A stretch of DNA of 28,934 bases from JAPLXD01 sp041661585 (lineage in GTDB: Bacteria > Patescibacteriota > Minisyncoccia > Moranbacterales > UBA11712). Positions 7,804 to 15,784 of the stretch are shown here, piece by piece. How positions within the stretch are numbered: the first letter of the stretch is position 1; every line of letters begins with the position of its first letter. Position numbers and translations under genes: made by a program. The notes beneath the pieces are model-generated. The model did no database searches. It was given only the letters and a program-made list of their open reading frames with translations, and was not told where the DNA came from. The stretch covers positions 1-28,934 of the forward strand of contig JBAZUC010000005.1 of the NCBI GenBank assembly GCA_041661585.1. Reading direction: 5' to 3'.

Positions 7804-9411
7804 GTTTTCGACGCTGACGAAAATTGCCAGTCCCAGCCAAAAGAGTCCCATCAGAAGTCCCGCGTTGAATAAATTTGGAATTATTAGCGCTAAAAGTCCT
7901 AAAAATAAAAATATATTCAGAGTTTTTTTGAAGTCATCCCGGACTATCGGACAGCCGATTATTCTGTTCAGTGGGCAAATTGGTGAAATTCTTCGGAAAG
8001 CATAGATAAACAGATATCCAAAAATTGCGACAAGAGCGATCAATCCCAAAATTCCGCTGCTTGCCCAGACTTGGAGAAAGATATTGCTCTCGTTGAGGCC
8101 TGCTCCCCGTTCGTCGGCGCCGAGCACCTTCGTGATCGTTGCGAAACCAACGCCAAGAATCGGATGTTCGCGGATGATCTCAAAACTTTTTTTGTATATG
8201 GCGCTGCGCGTCATCACGTTCGGGTCTTTGCGGAAAATTTCGGTGACGATTTTTCCTTGCGATTTATACAATCCAATTTCTTCGAGATTGATGTGTCGAC
8301 AACTGTATCTTGTGAGCTCTTCGGTATTCGCGACGATTTGCGGAATATTCCTGTCAGTTTCGCACGCAATCGTGATTTTTTGCTCGCTTGTGGCGGTCGA
8401 TCGAGCTCGATCAAAGATATCGAACTTGGAAAGTTTCCCAAAATGGATGGCGATTAGCGATACCAGAAATATCAGAAAAATTGTTACAAGGCTATTCGCG
8501 AATTTTCGCGGAGTGAAACTTGTTCTTATTTCGCTTTTTCTGTACAAGCTGAAAACCAGCCAGAAGAAAATTGCAATTGCCGCTCCGATCCAGGCCGAGC
8601 GGGAAAGCGTGAGGACGAGAAGAGTGAGATTGAGAAAAATAAGCGTATAATTTCCCCATTTTATGAGAGAATCCCCTCTTTTTGGCAAAGAGAGGGTTAG
8701 GGCGAGGAAAAACGCCAGCGAAAAGCACAAGAAAATTCCCAGCCAATCGGGTTCCGTGAAGGTGGAATTTGGCCGGCCGAACATCACTTCAAACGACCGC
8801 CCGCCGAACTTGTCGGCAAATACCTGATAAAAACCATAAAACAATACGACCAAATTTGATCCGACGAAAAAGCACGCAGTTCCAATGATATCTTTTCTGC
8901 TGCGCAGAAAATTGCGAGCGATATAATAAAGAATGATAAATGAAAACAAAATTAAATTATTTTTGAGACTAATATTTCTTACTGGCGAATTTATAACCGA
9001 CAAGAAACTCAAAGGCACAAGCGAAAAAACCAGCCAGTCGATCCAGGTGGGCCTCGGCAACTTGAAATTCAACCTTTTGACAAGCCAAAGGACAATCATC
9101 GCGACGGCAAGCTCCGCTCCCAAAAATTGATATGGCCGCAATTGAAGCGGCAAAAAACCGGAAGTCAGAATCACATTTTCCATAGGCAAAAGAGAAACAA
9201 AAAGAAAAAATATCCACCGCGGACGGTATAGCGCGACAAGAAGCGCCAAAATCGCGAAAAAAACAAAATCCCCCGTTCCCAGTGGCAATTTGTTTTTGTC
9301 GGCGAATACGATCAGCGCGAATCCCAAAAGCACGCTGAATATCCAAAGAATGACAAGTTCTTTTTTGAGGATATTTTTTAAATTTTTGAAAATATTTTCA
9401 AAATCAGCCAT
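7792..9411 (-). CDS. O-antigen ligase / Wzy-type polymerase-like membrane protein
   Basis: This 539-residue protein has about a dozen membrane segments along its length and one large outside loop (about 325-440), the layout of the O-antigen ligase/polymerase superfamily. The loop ends with the typical block EHPILGVGFATI followed by GILGLIAL. The family transfers or polymerises lipid-linked glycans on the outer face of the membrane. The loop carries two cysteines (in IACETD and RYSCRH) that could form a disulfide. Its first codons overlap the NUDIX stop by 8 nt, so it is coupled to the NUDIX-GT4 operon. Ligase and polymerase cannot be told apart from sequence alone. Confidence 0.88.
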   Translation of the reverse strand: MADFENIFKNLKNILKKELVILWIFSVLLGFALIVFADKNKLPLGTGDFVFFAILALLVALYRPRWIFFLFVSLLPMENVILTSGFLPLQLRPYQFLGAELAVAMIVLWLVKRLNFKLPRPTWIDWLVFSLVPLSFLSVINSPVRNISLKNNLILFSFIILYYIARNFLRSRKDIIGTACFFVGSNLVVLFYGFYQVFADKFGGRSFEVMFGRPNSTFTEPDWLGIFLCFSLAFFLALTLSLPKRGDSLIKWGNYTLIFLNLTLLVLTLSRSAWIGAAIAIFFWLVFSLYRKSEIRTSFTPRKFANSLVTIFLIFLVSLIAIHFGKLSKFDIFDRARSTATSEQKITIACETDRNIPQIVANTEELTRYSCRHINLEEIGLYKSQGKIVTEIFRKDPNVMTRSAIYKKSFEIIREHPILGVGFATITKVLGADERGAGLNESNIFLQVWASSGILGLIALVAIFGYLFIYAFRRISPICPLNRIIGCPIVRDDFKKTLNIFLFLGLLALIIPNLFNAGLLMGLFWLGLAIFVSVENLQD

Positions 9412-9922
9412 AGTTTTTAAATATTTTTATCGTACTTTTTATTTCTTCGTCAATTCCTTTGATGTAGTCATATTTTTTCAATTCTTCTTCGTTTATCCAG
9501 GCGAAATCGGAAAAATCGTGCGGGTTTGGCACGACATCGCCGGATTTATACTTTGTAGCGAATTTAACAAGGACGACTGGGATTCCGTCCGGCCGGACGA
9601 AAGCAACGCTGTTGATATAGTATAATTTCTTTTCAATCTCAATTCCTGCTTCTTCTCGCGTTTCCCGCGCCACCAAGTCTTCCACCGCGTTTTCAAAATC
9701 GATCACGTCGCCGTTCATGCGGGTGGGATTGGAAATATCCATATCTTTCCATTCCAATTTTCCGCCGGGCATGGCATATTTTCCCGGGTGAACTTTTTCC
9801 CGGTCACTTCTTTTCAAGATCAGGCATCGGCCGTCGGACTCGCGATAAACGACAACGTTGGCGACAAAATAAAATAATTTGTCTTTTTTCGCGTTTTCGA
9901 TTGAGATTTTTGAGGCGGGCAT
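9404..9922 (-). CDS. NUDIX hydrolase with an interrupted Nudix box
   Basis: From the ATG at 9922 the product is 172 residues. It has the Nudix fold elements FVANVVVYRE, then PGGKLEW, then ARETREEAGIEIE with the metal-binding REEAG helix. Between the GG part and the helix there are about 20 more residues than the G-x5-E-x7-RE-U-x-EE-x-GU signature allows, so the box is split by an insertion. NUDIX enzymes hydrolyse nucleoside-diphosphate-linked compounds, and in a glycan operon a nucleotide sugar is a fair guess. A TTG 24 nt upstream could be an alternative start, but it lies inside the preceding GT4 gene. The stop overlaps the ligase start. Confidence 0.88.
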   Translation of the reverse strand: MPASKISIENAKKDKLFYFVANVVVYRESDGRCLILKRSDREKVHPGKYAMPGGKLEWKDMDISNPTRMNGDVIDFENAVEDLVARETREEAGIEIEKKLYYINSVAFVRPDGIPVVLVKFATKYKSGDVVPNPHDFSDFAWINEEELKKYDYIKGIDEEIKSTIKIFKNYG

Positions 9923-9935
9923 GTTATTTCCCAAA

Positions 9936-11063
9936 TTATTTTTCAAAAAAAACTTTCACGAAATTTTTCCAGCTGAATTTTTTGGCGCGCTCTGTTCCCT
10001 TTTCGGCGAGTCGGTGCTTCAATTTGTTGTTTCGCAGAACTTTTCCCATCACCCGGGCCATTTCGTCCGTGTCATACGGATTGAAATAGAGAACCGCGTC
10101 GCCGCCGACTTCGGGCAGCGAGGAAGTTTTCGAAACGGCCGTAGGCGCGCCGCTGGCCATCGCCTCGAGCGGCATCAGACCGAAACCCTCATAAAATGAC
10201 GGCAAAATATACATTTCGCAATTCCTATATAGCGCCGGCAAATCTTTTTGCTTCACGAAACCGATCAATTTCACTTTGTCTGCCAGTCCAAATCTTTCAA
10301 TTTCTGCTTTTACGTTTGTGAATAAATGACTGAATCGGGATTTATCTTCTCCTCCTAGTACCAAATTTATGTCATTGACCTCATAATTTTCCGAAAGTTT
10401 TGCAAAGGCCTCAAACAATCCCGGAATATTTTTTCGTGCGTCAAATCCGCCAATATAAAAAATATAGCGGCCAAAAACTCCGTATTTTTCAAGAATTTTG
10501 TTGTCTTCACCACTTGACGATGACTCAAAAAACTCTTCTCCGACGCTTGGATAGGCCGTTCTTATTTTATCGCGTGAAATTTCCAAGTACTTGTGGATAT
10601 CTTTTTTTGACCACTCGGAAACCGTGATGATCTCATCAGCGTGCCGGATAGCTTGATTTGAGAGATAAAAATAAAATTTCTTTCTCCAGTTATCCAGATA
10701 TTCTGGAAATATTTTGGGGATCAAGTCGTGGACGAGTATTGTGTGCGCAATGTTTTCCGGCAAGAAGGTCGGACATTGATAGAGGGAAATGAAGGTTTCG
10801 CACTTATCTTGTTTGACCCTTCGCGGCAGCAAAAATTTTTCCCACCAAATTTTTCGGATCAGATCATCCCGTTTCCAGAGGGGCAAAAATATTCTTTTGT
10901 GAAAATTTTTCGGCAACTTGAGATCGATGTCTCTTTCCAAGTACAAAAAATATTCGTTTTTATCCGAATGATTTTTCACTATTTCACCAATAAATCCCCT
11001 TGTTACTTGTCCGATTCCGCTGTCGGGCTTTCGCAAAAATGAAGCGTTTATGCCTATTTTCAT
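9936..11063 (-). CDS. Glycosyltransferase family 4, GT-B fold
   Basis: The 375-residue enzyme opens MKIGINASFLRKPDSGIGQV, has IGGFDARKNIPGL in the middle and EGFGLMPLEAMASGAPT carrying the E-x7-E nucleotide-sugar motif. Similarity to mannosyltransferases of the same layout is strong. It is first in a three-gene operon with NUDIX and O-antigen-ligase-like genes. Its ATG sits inside one arm of a 17-bp inverted repeat and only 9 nt after a -10 box, so the mRNA has almost no leader. Acceptor and sugar are unknown. Confidence 0.92.
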   Translation of the reverse strand: MKIGINASFLRKPDSGIGQVTRGFIGEIVKNHSDKNEYFLYLERDIDLKLPKNFHKRIFLPLWKRDDLIRKIWWEKFLLPRRVKQDKCETFISLYQCPTFLPENIAHTILVHDLIPKIFPEYLDNWRKKFYFYLSNQAIRHADEIITVSEWSKKDIHKYLEISRDKIRTAYPSVGEEFFESSSSGEDNKILEKYGVFGRYIFYIGGFDARKNIPGLFEAFAKLSENYEVNDINLVLGGEDKSRFSHLFTNVKAEIERFGLADKVKLIGFVKQKDLPALYRNCEMYILPSFYEGFGLMPLEAMASGAPTAVSKTSSLPEVGGDAVLYFNPYDTDEMARVMGKVLRNNKLKHRLAEKGTERAKKFSWKNFVKVFFEK

Positions 11064-11142
11064 CCCGTTAGAAATCTAATATTTTATAATCCCGTAAGCA
11101 ATAAAACTCTAAATAGAAAAGAGGCATTTCTAACGGGATGAA
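11059..11142. repeat. Perfect 17-bp inverted repeat with 50-nt spacer in the divergent intergenic region
   Basis: TTCATCCCGTTAGAAAT at 11059-11075 is matched exactly, in reverse complement, at 11126-11142. Each arm contains an outward-facing ATG preceded by AACGGG. The left ATG starts the GT4 gene; the right one opens only a 27-codon frame. A third partial copy (ATCCCGTAA, from about 11089) lies in the spacer. It could be an inverted duplication of a gene start, a regulator site pair, or the ends of a small decayed element. Confidence 0.85.
11073..11101 (-). promoter_or_regulatory. Promoter of the GT4-NUDIX-ligase operon
   Basis: Minus strand TTGCTT (11096-11101), 17 nt, TAGATT (11073-11078). 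The -10 overlaps the left arm of the inverted repeat, and the ATG lies 9 nt further on, giving a leader of about 2 nt. Confidence 0.5.
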
Positions 11143-11183
11143 TATAACTATAATCTACAACAAAAAAGGCAATTTTGCAATGC

Positions 11184-11212
11184 TTGAAACTGGATTTATT
11201 TCAGTATATATG
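11184..11212 (+). promoter_or_regulatory. Candidate promoter of the plus-strand glycan operon
   Basis: TTGAAA (11184-11189), 17-nt spacer, TATATG (11207-11212), with the GT2 ATG at 11256. It is the best match in the gap, but not a strong one. Confidence 0.4.
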
Positions 11213-11255
11213 CTACGCTAATGTTCAGTTGAGACCTAACTTTTTAAAGTATATT

Positions 11256-12206
11256 ATGCGTCTAGTAGTCAATATTCCAGCCTGGAATGAGGAAAAAACA
11301 ATTGCGAACGTTATTCAAAAAATTCCCCGCCATATCGAAGGAATCAGCGAAGTGAAAGTACAAGTTGTCGATGACGGTTCGTCCGACAAAACGGTCGAAG
11401 TTTCAAAGAATGCTGGTGCCGATTTTGTGGTGAGTCATATTCGCAATATGGGCGTCGGGGCGGCGTTCAAAACAGGCATTGAATCCGCTCTTCAAAATGG
11501 AGCGGATATAATGGTGAATATCGATGCGGATGGACAGTTTCCAGTGAATGATATTCCAAAATTTACACAACTCATAGTAAGTGGCAAAGCGGACATGGTC
11601 GTGGCTTCCCGCTTCGGGATCAAATCGGCCAAAAATATGCCGTGGATCAAAAGTTTTCTCAATCGCTTCGCGGCCAACATCATCGGAAAGTTTTTGCGCC
11701 ATCCGATCGACGACCTTACTTGCGGGTTCCGGGCGCTCTCCCGCGAAACAATGCTGCGTCTCAACTTGGCCTATCGCTTCACCTATACTCAAGAAACGAT
11801 CATTGACGCTATTTCAAAAAATCTTGTCGTCAAATGGATTCCGGTGGAAGTGACATATTTTGACGATCGAAAATCAAAAGTTGTCAAAAGCGTCGGAAAA
11901 TTCGTCTATCAATCATTCCTCATCATCATCCGAACCGTCCGGGACGCGCGTCCAATGGTCTTTTTTGGAATTCCGGGTATTGTTTTCATTACATCTTCTT
12001 TGGCCATCGGGATCGCGTTCTTGGGATACTATTTCACCAATTTCAAGGTTTCTCCATTTCGAACTTGGCTATCGCTCGCCGTGATATTGCTTTTGGTTGG
12101 CGTCCAGCTGCTTGTCTTCGCGCTTATCGCCGATATGATCCGCAACAATCGGAAACTCACCGAAGAACAGATGTATTTTCTCAAAAAAGAAAAATACAAG
12201 AAATGA
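11256..12206 (+). CDS. Polyprenyl-phosphate glycosyltransferase, GT2 (DPM1/GtrB-like) with two C-terminal membrane helices
   Basis: The 316-residue product has a GT-A domain (about 1-220) with VVNIPAWNEEKT, VVDDGSSDKT and the catalytic DADGQF (DxD), followed by two membrane segments (about 235-260 and 275-300). This is the layout of enzymes that load a sugar onto dolichol- or undecaprenyl-phosphate on the cytoplasmic side for use by GT-C enzymes outside. That fits the GT-C-like protein two genes downstream. The start at 11256 is used because the upstream in-frame ATG would add residues unlike the family. The stop overlaps the next start (ATGA). Confidence 0.9.
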   Translation: MRLVVNIPAWNEEKTIANVIQKIPRHIEGISEVKVQVVDDGSSDKTVEVSKNAGADFVVSHIRNMGVGAAFKTGIESALQNGADIMVNIDADGQFPVNDIPKFTQLIVSGKADMVVASRFGIKSAKNMPWIKSFLNRFAANIIGKFLRHPIDDLTCGFRALSRETMLRLNLAYRFTYTQETIIDAISKNLVVKWIPVEVTYFDDRKSKVVKSVGKFVYQSFLIIIRTVRDARPMVFFGIPGIVFITSSLAIGIAFLGYYFTNFKVSPFRTWLSLAVILLLVGVQLLVFALIADMIRNNRKLTEEQMYFLKKEKYKK

Positions 12207-13309
12207 AAATTCTTTTTATATCCCATTCCTATCCTCCGATTTGGGGCGGAGTGGAAAGTCAGAACTTCAATCTTGCCGAAAATCTCAAGAAGGTTGCGGA
12301 AGTGAAGGTGATCGCCAATGGCAAAGGCAAAATATATTTGCCGATTTTTTTGCCACTCACATATTTGCGGATGCTTTTTTTGATGTTTCGATATGACGCG
12401 TGTATTTTGGGAAATGGCGTTTTGGCGCCTCTCGGAGAAGGCGTGAAAATTTTTCACCGGAGCAAAAAGTTTTTTTGCGTTGTTCATGGCCTCGACATCA
12501 CTTTTGCGAACAAAAAAGGAATTCTTTCCAAAATATATAAAAATGTGAACGTTGTTTCTTTGAAAAAGCTGGACAAGCTGCTGATGGTCGGCAATACGAC
12601 CATTGAAGAGGCGGTCAAGGCTGGAATAAGGCGGGAACATTGTGTTTTCATACCAAATGGGATAAATCCGGATGAATTTGCCGAAAAGCATGAAAAAAAG
12701 GAAATTTCAAAGATTTTAGGCGTCAATATAGACGATAAAAAAGTGATTTTCCGGCTGGGGAGATTTGTTCCGCACAAGGGAACGAGCTGGTTTGTCGCGC
12801 GGGTAATGCCAAACTTGGCGGAAAATGTCATACTGGTTGCAGCGGGCGGAAGAGTCGGAAAAAATACTGCCGGCGACAAGGATGATTTTTTGGTTTGTGA
12901 GAAAGCCATCAAAGAAAAAAATCTCGGCAGCCGCGTCTGGCTTTTTCCAAATATTGCTGAAAAACAAAAGAAGATTTTGCTGGGAGCGGCCGATCTTGTG
13001 GTTTCTCCGAACATAAAAGTTCCCGGAACAATGGAAGGTTTCGGCATAAACGTGATCGAGGCAAGCGCTTGCGAAAGGGTTGTCGTCGCTTCCGCACTGG
13101 AAGGCCTCAAGGACGCGATCAAAGACGGCGAAAACGGATTTTTGGTCGAGCAAGGAAATGTGGAAGCTTGGGTTCAAAAAATAAAAGAGTTGTTTTCTTT
13201 GAGCGATGAAACGCGAAAAAGTTTCGGAGAAAAAGCGAGAAAATATACGATCGAAAATTTCAGCTGGGACAAAATGGCAAAAAGATATTTGGAGGAAATG
13301 AAAAAATAA
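12203..13309 (+). CDS. Glycosyltransferase family 4, GT-B fold
   Basis: The 368-residue enzyme opens MKILFISHSYPPIWGGVESQ, the glycine-rich acceptor-side loop of GT4 enzymes, has FRLGRFVPHKGTSWF in the donor domain and MEGFGINVIEASACERVV with both glutamates of the E-x7-E motif. The start overlaps the GT2 stop as ATGA, so the two are translationally coupled. It should act on the cytoplasmic face in building the same glycan. The sequence does not show which sugar is added. Confidence 0.92.
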   Translation: MKILFISHSYPPIWGGVESQNFNLAENLKKVAEVKVIANGKGKIYLPIFLPLTYLRMLFLMFRYDACILGNGVLAPLGEGVKIFHRSKKFFCVVHGLDITFANKKGILSKIYKNVNVVSLKKLDKLLMVGNTTIEEAVKAGIRREHCVFIPNGINPDEFAEKHEKKEISKILGVNIDDKKVIFRLGRFVPHKGTSWFVARVMPNLAENVILVAAGGRVGKNTAGDKDDFLVCEKAIKEKNLGSRVWLFPNIAEKQKKILLGAADLVVSPNIKVPGTMEGFGINVIEASACERVVVASALEGLKDAIKDGENGFLVEQGNVEAWVQKIKELFSLSDETRKSFGEKARKYTIENFSWDKMAKRYLEEMKK

Positions 13310-13312
13310 TTT

Positions 13313-15169
13313 ATGTATATCGACCTCCTAAAACTTATTCTCACAATCCCCTTCCTTCTTGTTTTGCCGGGATTCTTTTTCCAATTGGCCGTTTTTGGCA
13401 TGAAATCCGGAAAAATATCTTTTTTTGAAAAAGCGGTCCTGACTGTTCCATTCAGTTTGATTGCTGTCAATCTGATTATTTTACTTTTGAATAAGTTGAA
13501 TATCTTGCTCAAAGGTCCGGTGATCGTCGGGGCAGTGTTCATCTTTTGTGCTTTGTGTTTCGCGGTTTTTCAATTTCGATTCGGAAAGAAAAAAAACAAA
13601 GAGGATGGCGCAGAGGCCGAAAAAATATTTGATTTTTCCACTTGGCAGGCGATTTTCATTCTTCTTGCGATTGTTCTTGCAATTTTCATCCGCACAGCTT
13701 ATCTCTCTGACACGATCGTCCCTTCGGCGACTGATATGGGCCATCATATGTATTGGGCGCAAAAGATCATCAATTCGGAGCATCTTCCTGACTATGGAAT
13801 GCCTGATTTCATCATCGGAGAACATATGATCTTTGCCGCGGTGAATCTTGTGAGCGGGGTGAAATTGATGTCGGCGATGCCGGCGCTTCTCCTTTTTCTT
13901 TTCAACATCACGGGGATTTTCACCATTGCAATTTTGCTTGGCCGGATATTTGAAAACAAAAAGATCGCCGCCGTTTCTTTTTTCATTGTTGGGTCTTTGT
14001 ACGCGATAAACGCGCCGCAAGGGCGGTATGTGAGCGGCGGGGTGATTGGAAATATCATCGGCGATATGCTGATTCCCGTGGCGCTATATTTTCTCTATCG
14101 CGCCCTCGTTGAAAAAGACCAAATTTTCGCCGGTCTGTTTCTTTTTTCATTCGCGGGACTGCTTTATACCCATCATTTGAGCGCGTTTATCTTTATATTT
14201 TCAATTGCGGCCATCATGACTCTGTATTTGTTGCTGAATATCAAAAATATTTTTGGGATCATCAGCAATTGGCTGAAAGTTTTTTTGAAGCCGTTTCCTC
14301 TCGCGATTTTGCTGCTAGCAGCTTTCTTTTTTCTGTTTGTCTTTACGCCGTCATATTTCAATGCGGCCGCGGTGAATCAAGCTACAGGCACGCCTACGAA
14401 AATTACCCGGGTGGGACTCAGTTTGAGCCAGATCGAAGGAGGAGTTGGAAGCGCCCAGCTTTTTTTGGCGGCAATCGGTTTTGTGCTGGCGCTTTTGGCT
14501 GTTCGGCGCAAGCAGCTCAAATATTCCGTTGCAATCGGATGGCTTCTTGTTCTTTTCGTGATGACCTGGAAGCCGGCGCTTCTCGACGTGAATATTCCCA
14601 GCGACCGGATAAGCAACTATCTTTTTTTGCCGGTCGCGCTCCTCTGCGCCTACGGCTTGGTGCGATATTTTGAAATTTTTGGCGCGGCCGCTTCCCGCTT
14701 TTTCTCGGCCGTTCTTTTGTTCACGCTTTTGTTTTTTGTCATCACAAACGGACTTTCGGACAGCGCGGATGCCTTCAAAGCCAGAAACCAGTTCCAGCAA
14801 GCGATGGAAACTTTTCACTCGGCCGCGTATTTGGCCGCAACCGTGGATACGAACAAAGATATAATTTTGAAAGACCATGTGAATATATACGGCGATTCGT
14901 GGTATAAATTGTTTTTTATGAAAGACTACAAATATCCGCTCTCCCGAGGCGTTCTCACGCGATACGTGGATCCGACGAAGACGCGCGAAACCTGCACGCG
15001 GGATATGATCTCTTTTCCGGAAAGTGATGTTGCAAAGGAATGCTTTGCCGAAACGGGTGTGAACTATGTCGCGGTCAACGCTCAAATCGAAGGCAACAGC
15101 TTTGAACAATATCCGGATTTTTCAAAAGTCTACGGCTCGGATTATATTTCTATTTTTAGAAAAGATTAA
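13313..15169 (+). CDS. Large multi-pass membrane protein, GT-C glycosyltransferase-like
   Basis: This 618-residue protein has about a dozen membrane segments and a soluble C-terminal part (about 490-618). After the fourth predicted helix an outside loop reads SATDMGHHMYW (about 138-148). An acidic residue followed by histidines at this place resembles the metal- and substrate-binding loop of GT-C enzymes such as the STT3 and mannosyltransferase families. GT-C enzymes use polyprenyl-phosphate sugars outside the membrane, and a likely maker of that donor (GT2, 11256-12206) is in the same operon. It follows the GT4 stop by 3 nt. The GT-C call is from layout and one motif; a polymerase or other carrier-handling role is possible. 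Confidence 0.65.
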   Translation: MYIDLLKLILTIPFLLVLPGFFFQLAVFGMKSGKISFFEKAVLTVPFSLIAVNLIILLLNKLNILLKGPVIVGAVFIFCALCFAVFQFRFGKKKNKEDGAEAEKIFDFSTWQAIFILLAIVLAIFIRTAYLSDTIVPSATDMGHHMYWAQKIINSEHLPDYGMPDFIIGEHMIFAAVNLVSGVKLMSAMPALLLFLFNITGIFTIAILLGRIFENKKIAAVSFFIVGSLYAINAPQGRYVSGGVIGNIIGDMLIPVALYFLYRALVEKDQIFAGLFLFSFAGLLYTHHLSAFIFIFSIAAIMTLYLLLNIKNIFGIISNWLKVFLKPFPLAILLLAAFFFLFVFTPSYFNAAAVNQATGTPTKITRVGLSLSQIEGGVGSAQLFLAAIGFVLALLAVRRKQLKYSVAIGWLLVLFVMTWKPALLDVNIPSDRISNYLFLPVALLCAYGLVRYFEIFGAAASRFFSAVLLFTLLFFVITNGLSDSADAFKARNQFQQAMETFHSAAYLAATVDTNKDIILKDHVNIYGDSWYKLFFMKDYKYPLSRGVLTRYVDPTKTRETCTRDMISFPESDVAKECFAETGVNYVAVNAQIEGNSFEQYPDFSKVYGSDYISIFRKD

Positions 15170-15173
15170 GATT

Positions 15174-15545
15174 ATGTCATCCAAAATAATCATCATCGCC
15201 ACTGTCATTCTTCTCATTGTCAGCTTTTCGGTGCTTTTTGTCATTGAAGCCAAAAATCACTCATACGATTACAACAAAGCCTGGAGCGTTGCGTATTTCG
15301 AAAATCCGCGGGACGTTTCGCTTGATTTTGCGATCGAAAACCACGAAGGATCAAAATCCGAATATGGATATAAAGTATTCATCGGTGATAACAAAGTGAT
15401 CGATGAAAAAGTCGAGATTGACGCCGGCGCAAAACAAAAAATATCGCCGGTGATCCCGAGCGAGCGCTTGATGGGAAACAAAATTTTGATCGACGTCAGC
15501 TACAAAGATACGGAATATAAGATATATAAAAATTTTGGAAAATAA
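15174..15545 (+). CDS. Small membrane-anchored protein of unknown function
   Basis: From the ATG at 15174, 4 nt after the GT-C-like stop, the product is 123 residues: a signal-anchor helix (about 4-24) and an outside domain (about 25-123) rich in beta-type residues, with repeated Lys/Asp pairs and no cysteine. The end (ISPVIPSERL, then ILIDVSYKD) looks like a small beta-sandwich. No family is recognised. The tight spacing suggests it works with the preceding membrane protein, for example as an accessory subunit, but this is only position-based. The coding end abuts the oligo-T side of the terminator for the opposite-strand RNA. Confidence 0.75.
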   Translation: MSSKIIIIATVILLIVSFSVLFVIEAKNHSYDYNKAWSVAYFENPRDVSLDFAIENHEGSKSEYGYKVFIGDNKVIDEKVEIDAGAKQKISPVIPSERLMGNKILIDVSYKDTEYKIYKNFGK

Positions 15546-15574
15546 AAAAAGCCGGGCTCTTGTGGAGTCCCGGC
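15544..15574 (-). terminator. Intrinsic terminator of the orphan RNA
   Basis: On the minus strand GCCGGG plus one unpaired base plus ACTC (15574 to 15565) pairs with GAGCCCGGC (15559 to 15551) around a 5-nt loop, followed by seven T. It is G+C-rich and strong. No minus-strand protein gene precedes it, so it must end a non-coding transcript. Confidence 0.88.
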
Positions 15575-15749
15575 GAGGGCGCTTTTGAAATGAATGTTGT
15601 CGATCAAGTTTACTTGAACTTACCCCTCGCTTCTCATTGCAAGCAATCTTAATCGAGATCAATACAATTTTGTGCATGTTGTGAGGGTCGCCTCGTCGTC
15701 TAATGACCTAACGGCCATGACCGGCTATTTCTCTACCCCCTCAAAGAAC
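15544..15749 (-). ncRNA. Orphan structured RNA of about 200 nt with its own promoter and terminator
   Basis: A consensus promoter at 15756-15784 and the terminator at 15544-15574 define a transcript of about 206 nt that encodes no convincing protein (longest frame with an ATG inside it about 19 codons). Visible structure: hairpins TCAAG/CTTGA (15604-15617) and ATTGC/GCAAT (15636-15647); GAGGG at 15738-15742 can pair with CCCTC at 15683-15687; GCGAGGG at 15624-15630 can pair with CCCTCGC at 15573-15579, which touches the terminator stem. Two G-rich and two C-rich tracts therefore allow alternative folds. I see no tRNA arms, no tmRNA or RNase P signature and no SRP RNA core. A 6S-type RNA is the known class I cannot exclude. 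Confidence 0.75.
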
Positions 15750-15755
15750 AGTAAT

Positions 15756-15784
15756 ATATTAGCACTATTACAAATATTTGTCAA
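15756..15784 (-). promoter_or_regulatory. Consensus sigma-70 promoter of the orphan RNA
   Basis: Minus strand perfect TTGACA (15779-15784), 17-nt spacer and TAATAT (15756-15761), the best promoter in the window. Transcription should start near 15749. Confidence 0.85.

Noticed and set aside
11138..11221. 27-codon frame as a real gene
   Set aside because: It has no Shine-Dalgarno and no promoter at proper distance; it is kept only as part of the inverted-repeat finding.
12065..13309. Longer GT4 starting at 12065
   Set aside because: The added residues overlap the GT2 gene in another frame; the typical GT4 opening begins at 12203 with an ATGA overlap.
15351..15677. A 108-residue minus-strand reading frame across the RNA terminator
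   Set aside because: It runs through the strong terminator and then antisense through the small membrane protein gene, with no ribosome site and an unlikely composition.
15660..15750. A tRNA-like run of sequence in the 15.7 kb gap
   Set aside because: Fragments such as CCTCGTCGTCTAATGA recall tRNA D-arms, but there is no T-arm consensus, no 5-bp anticodon stem and no proper acceptor pairing on either strand.
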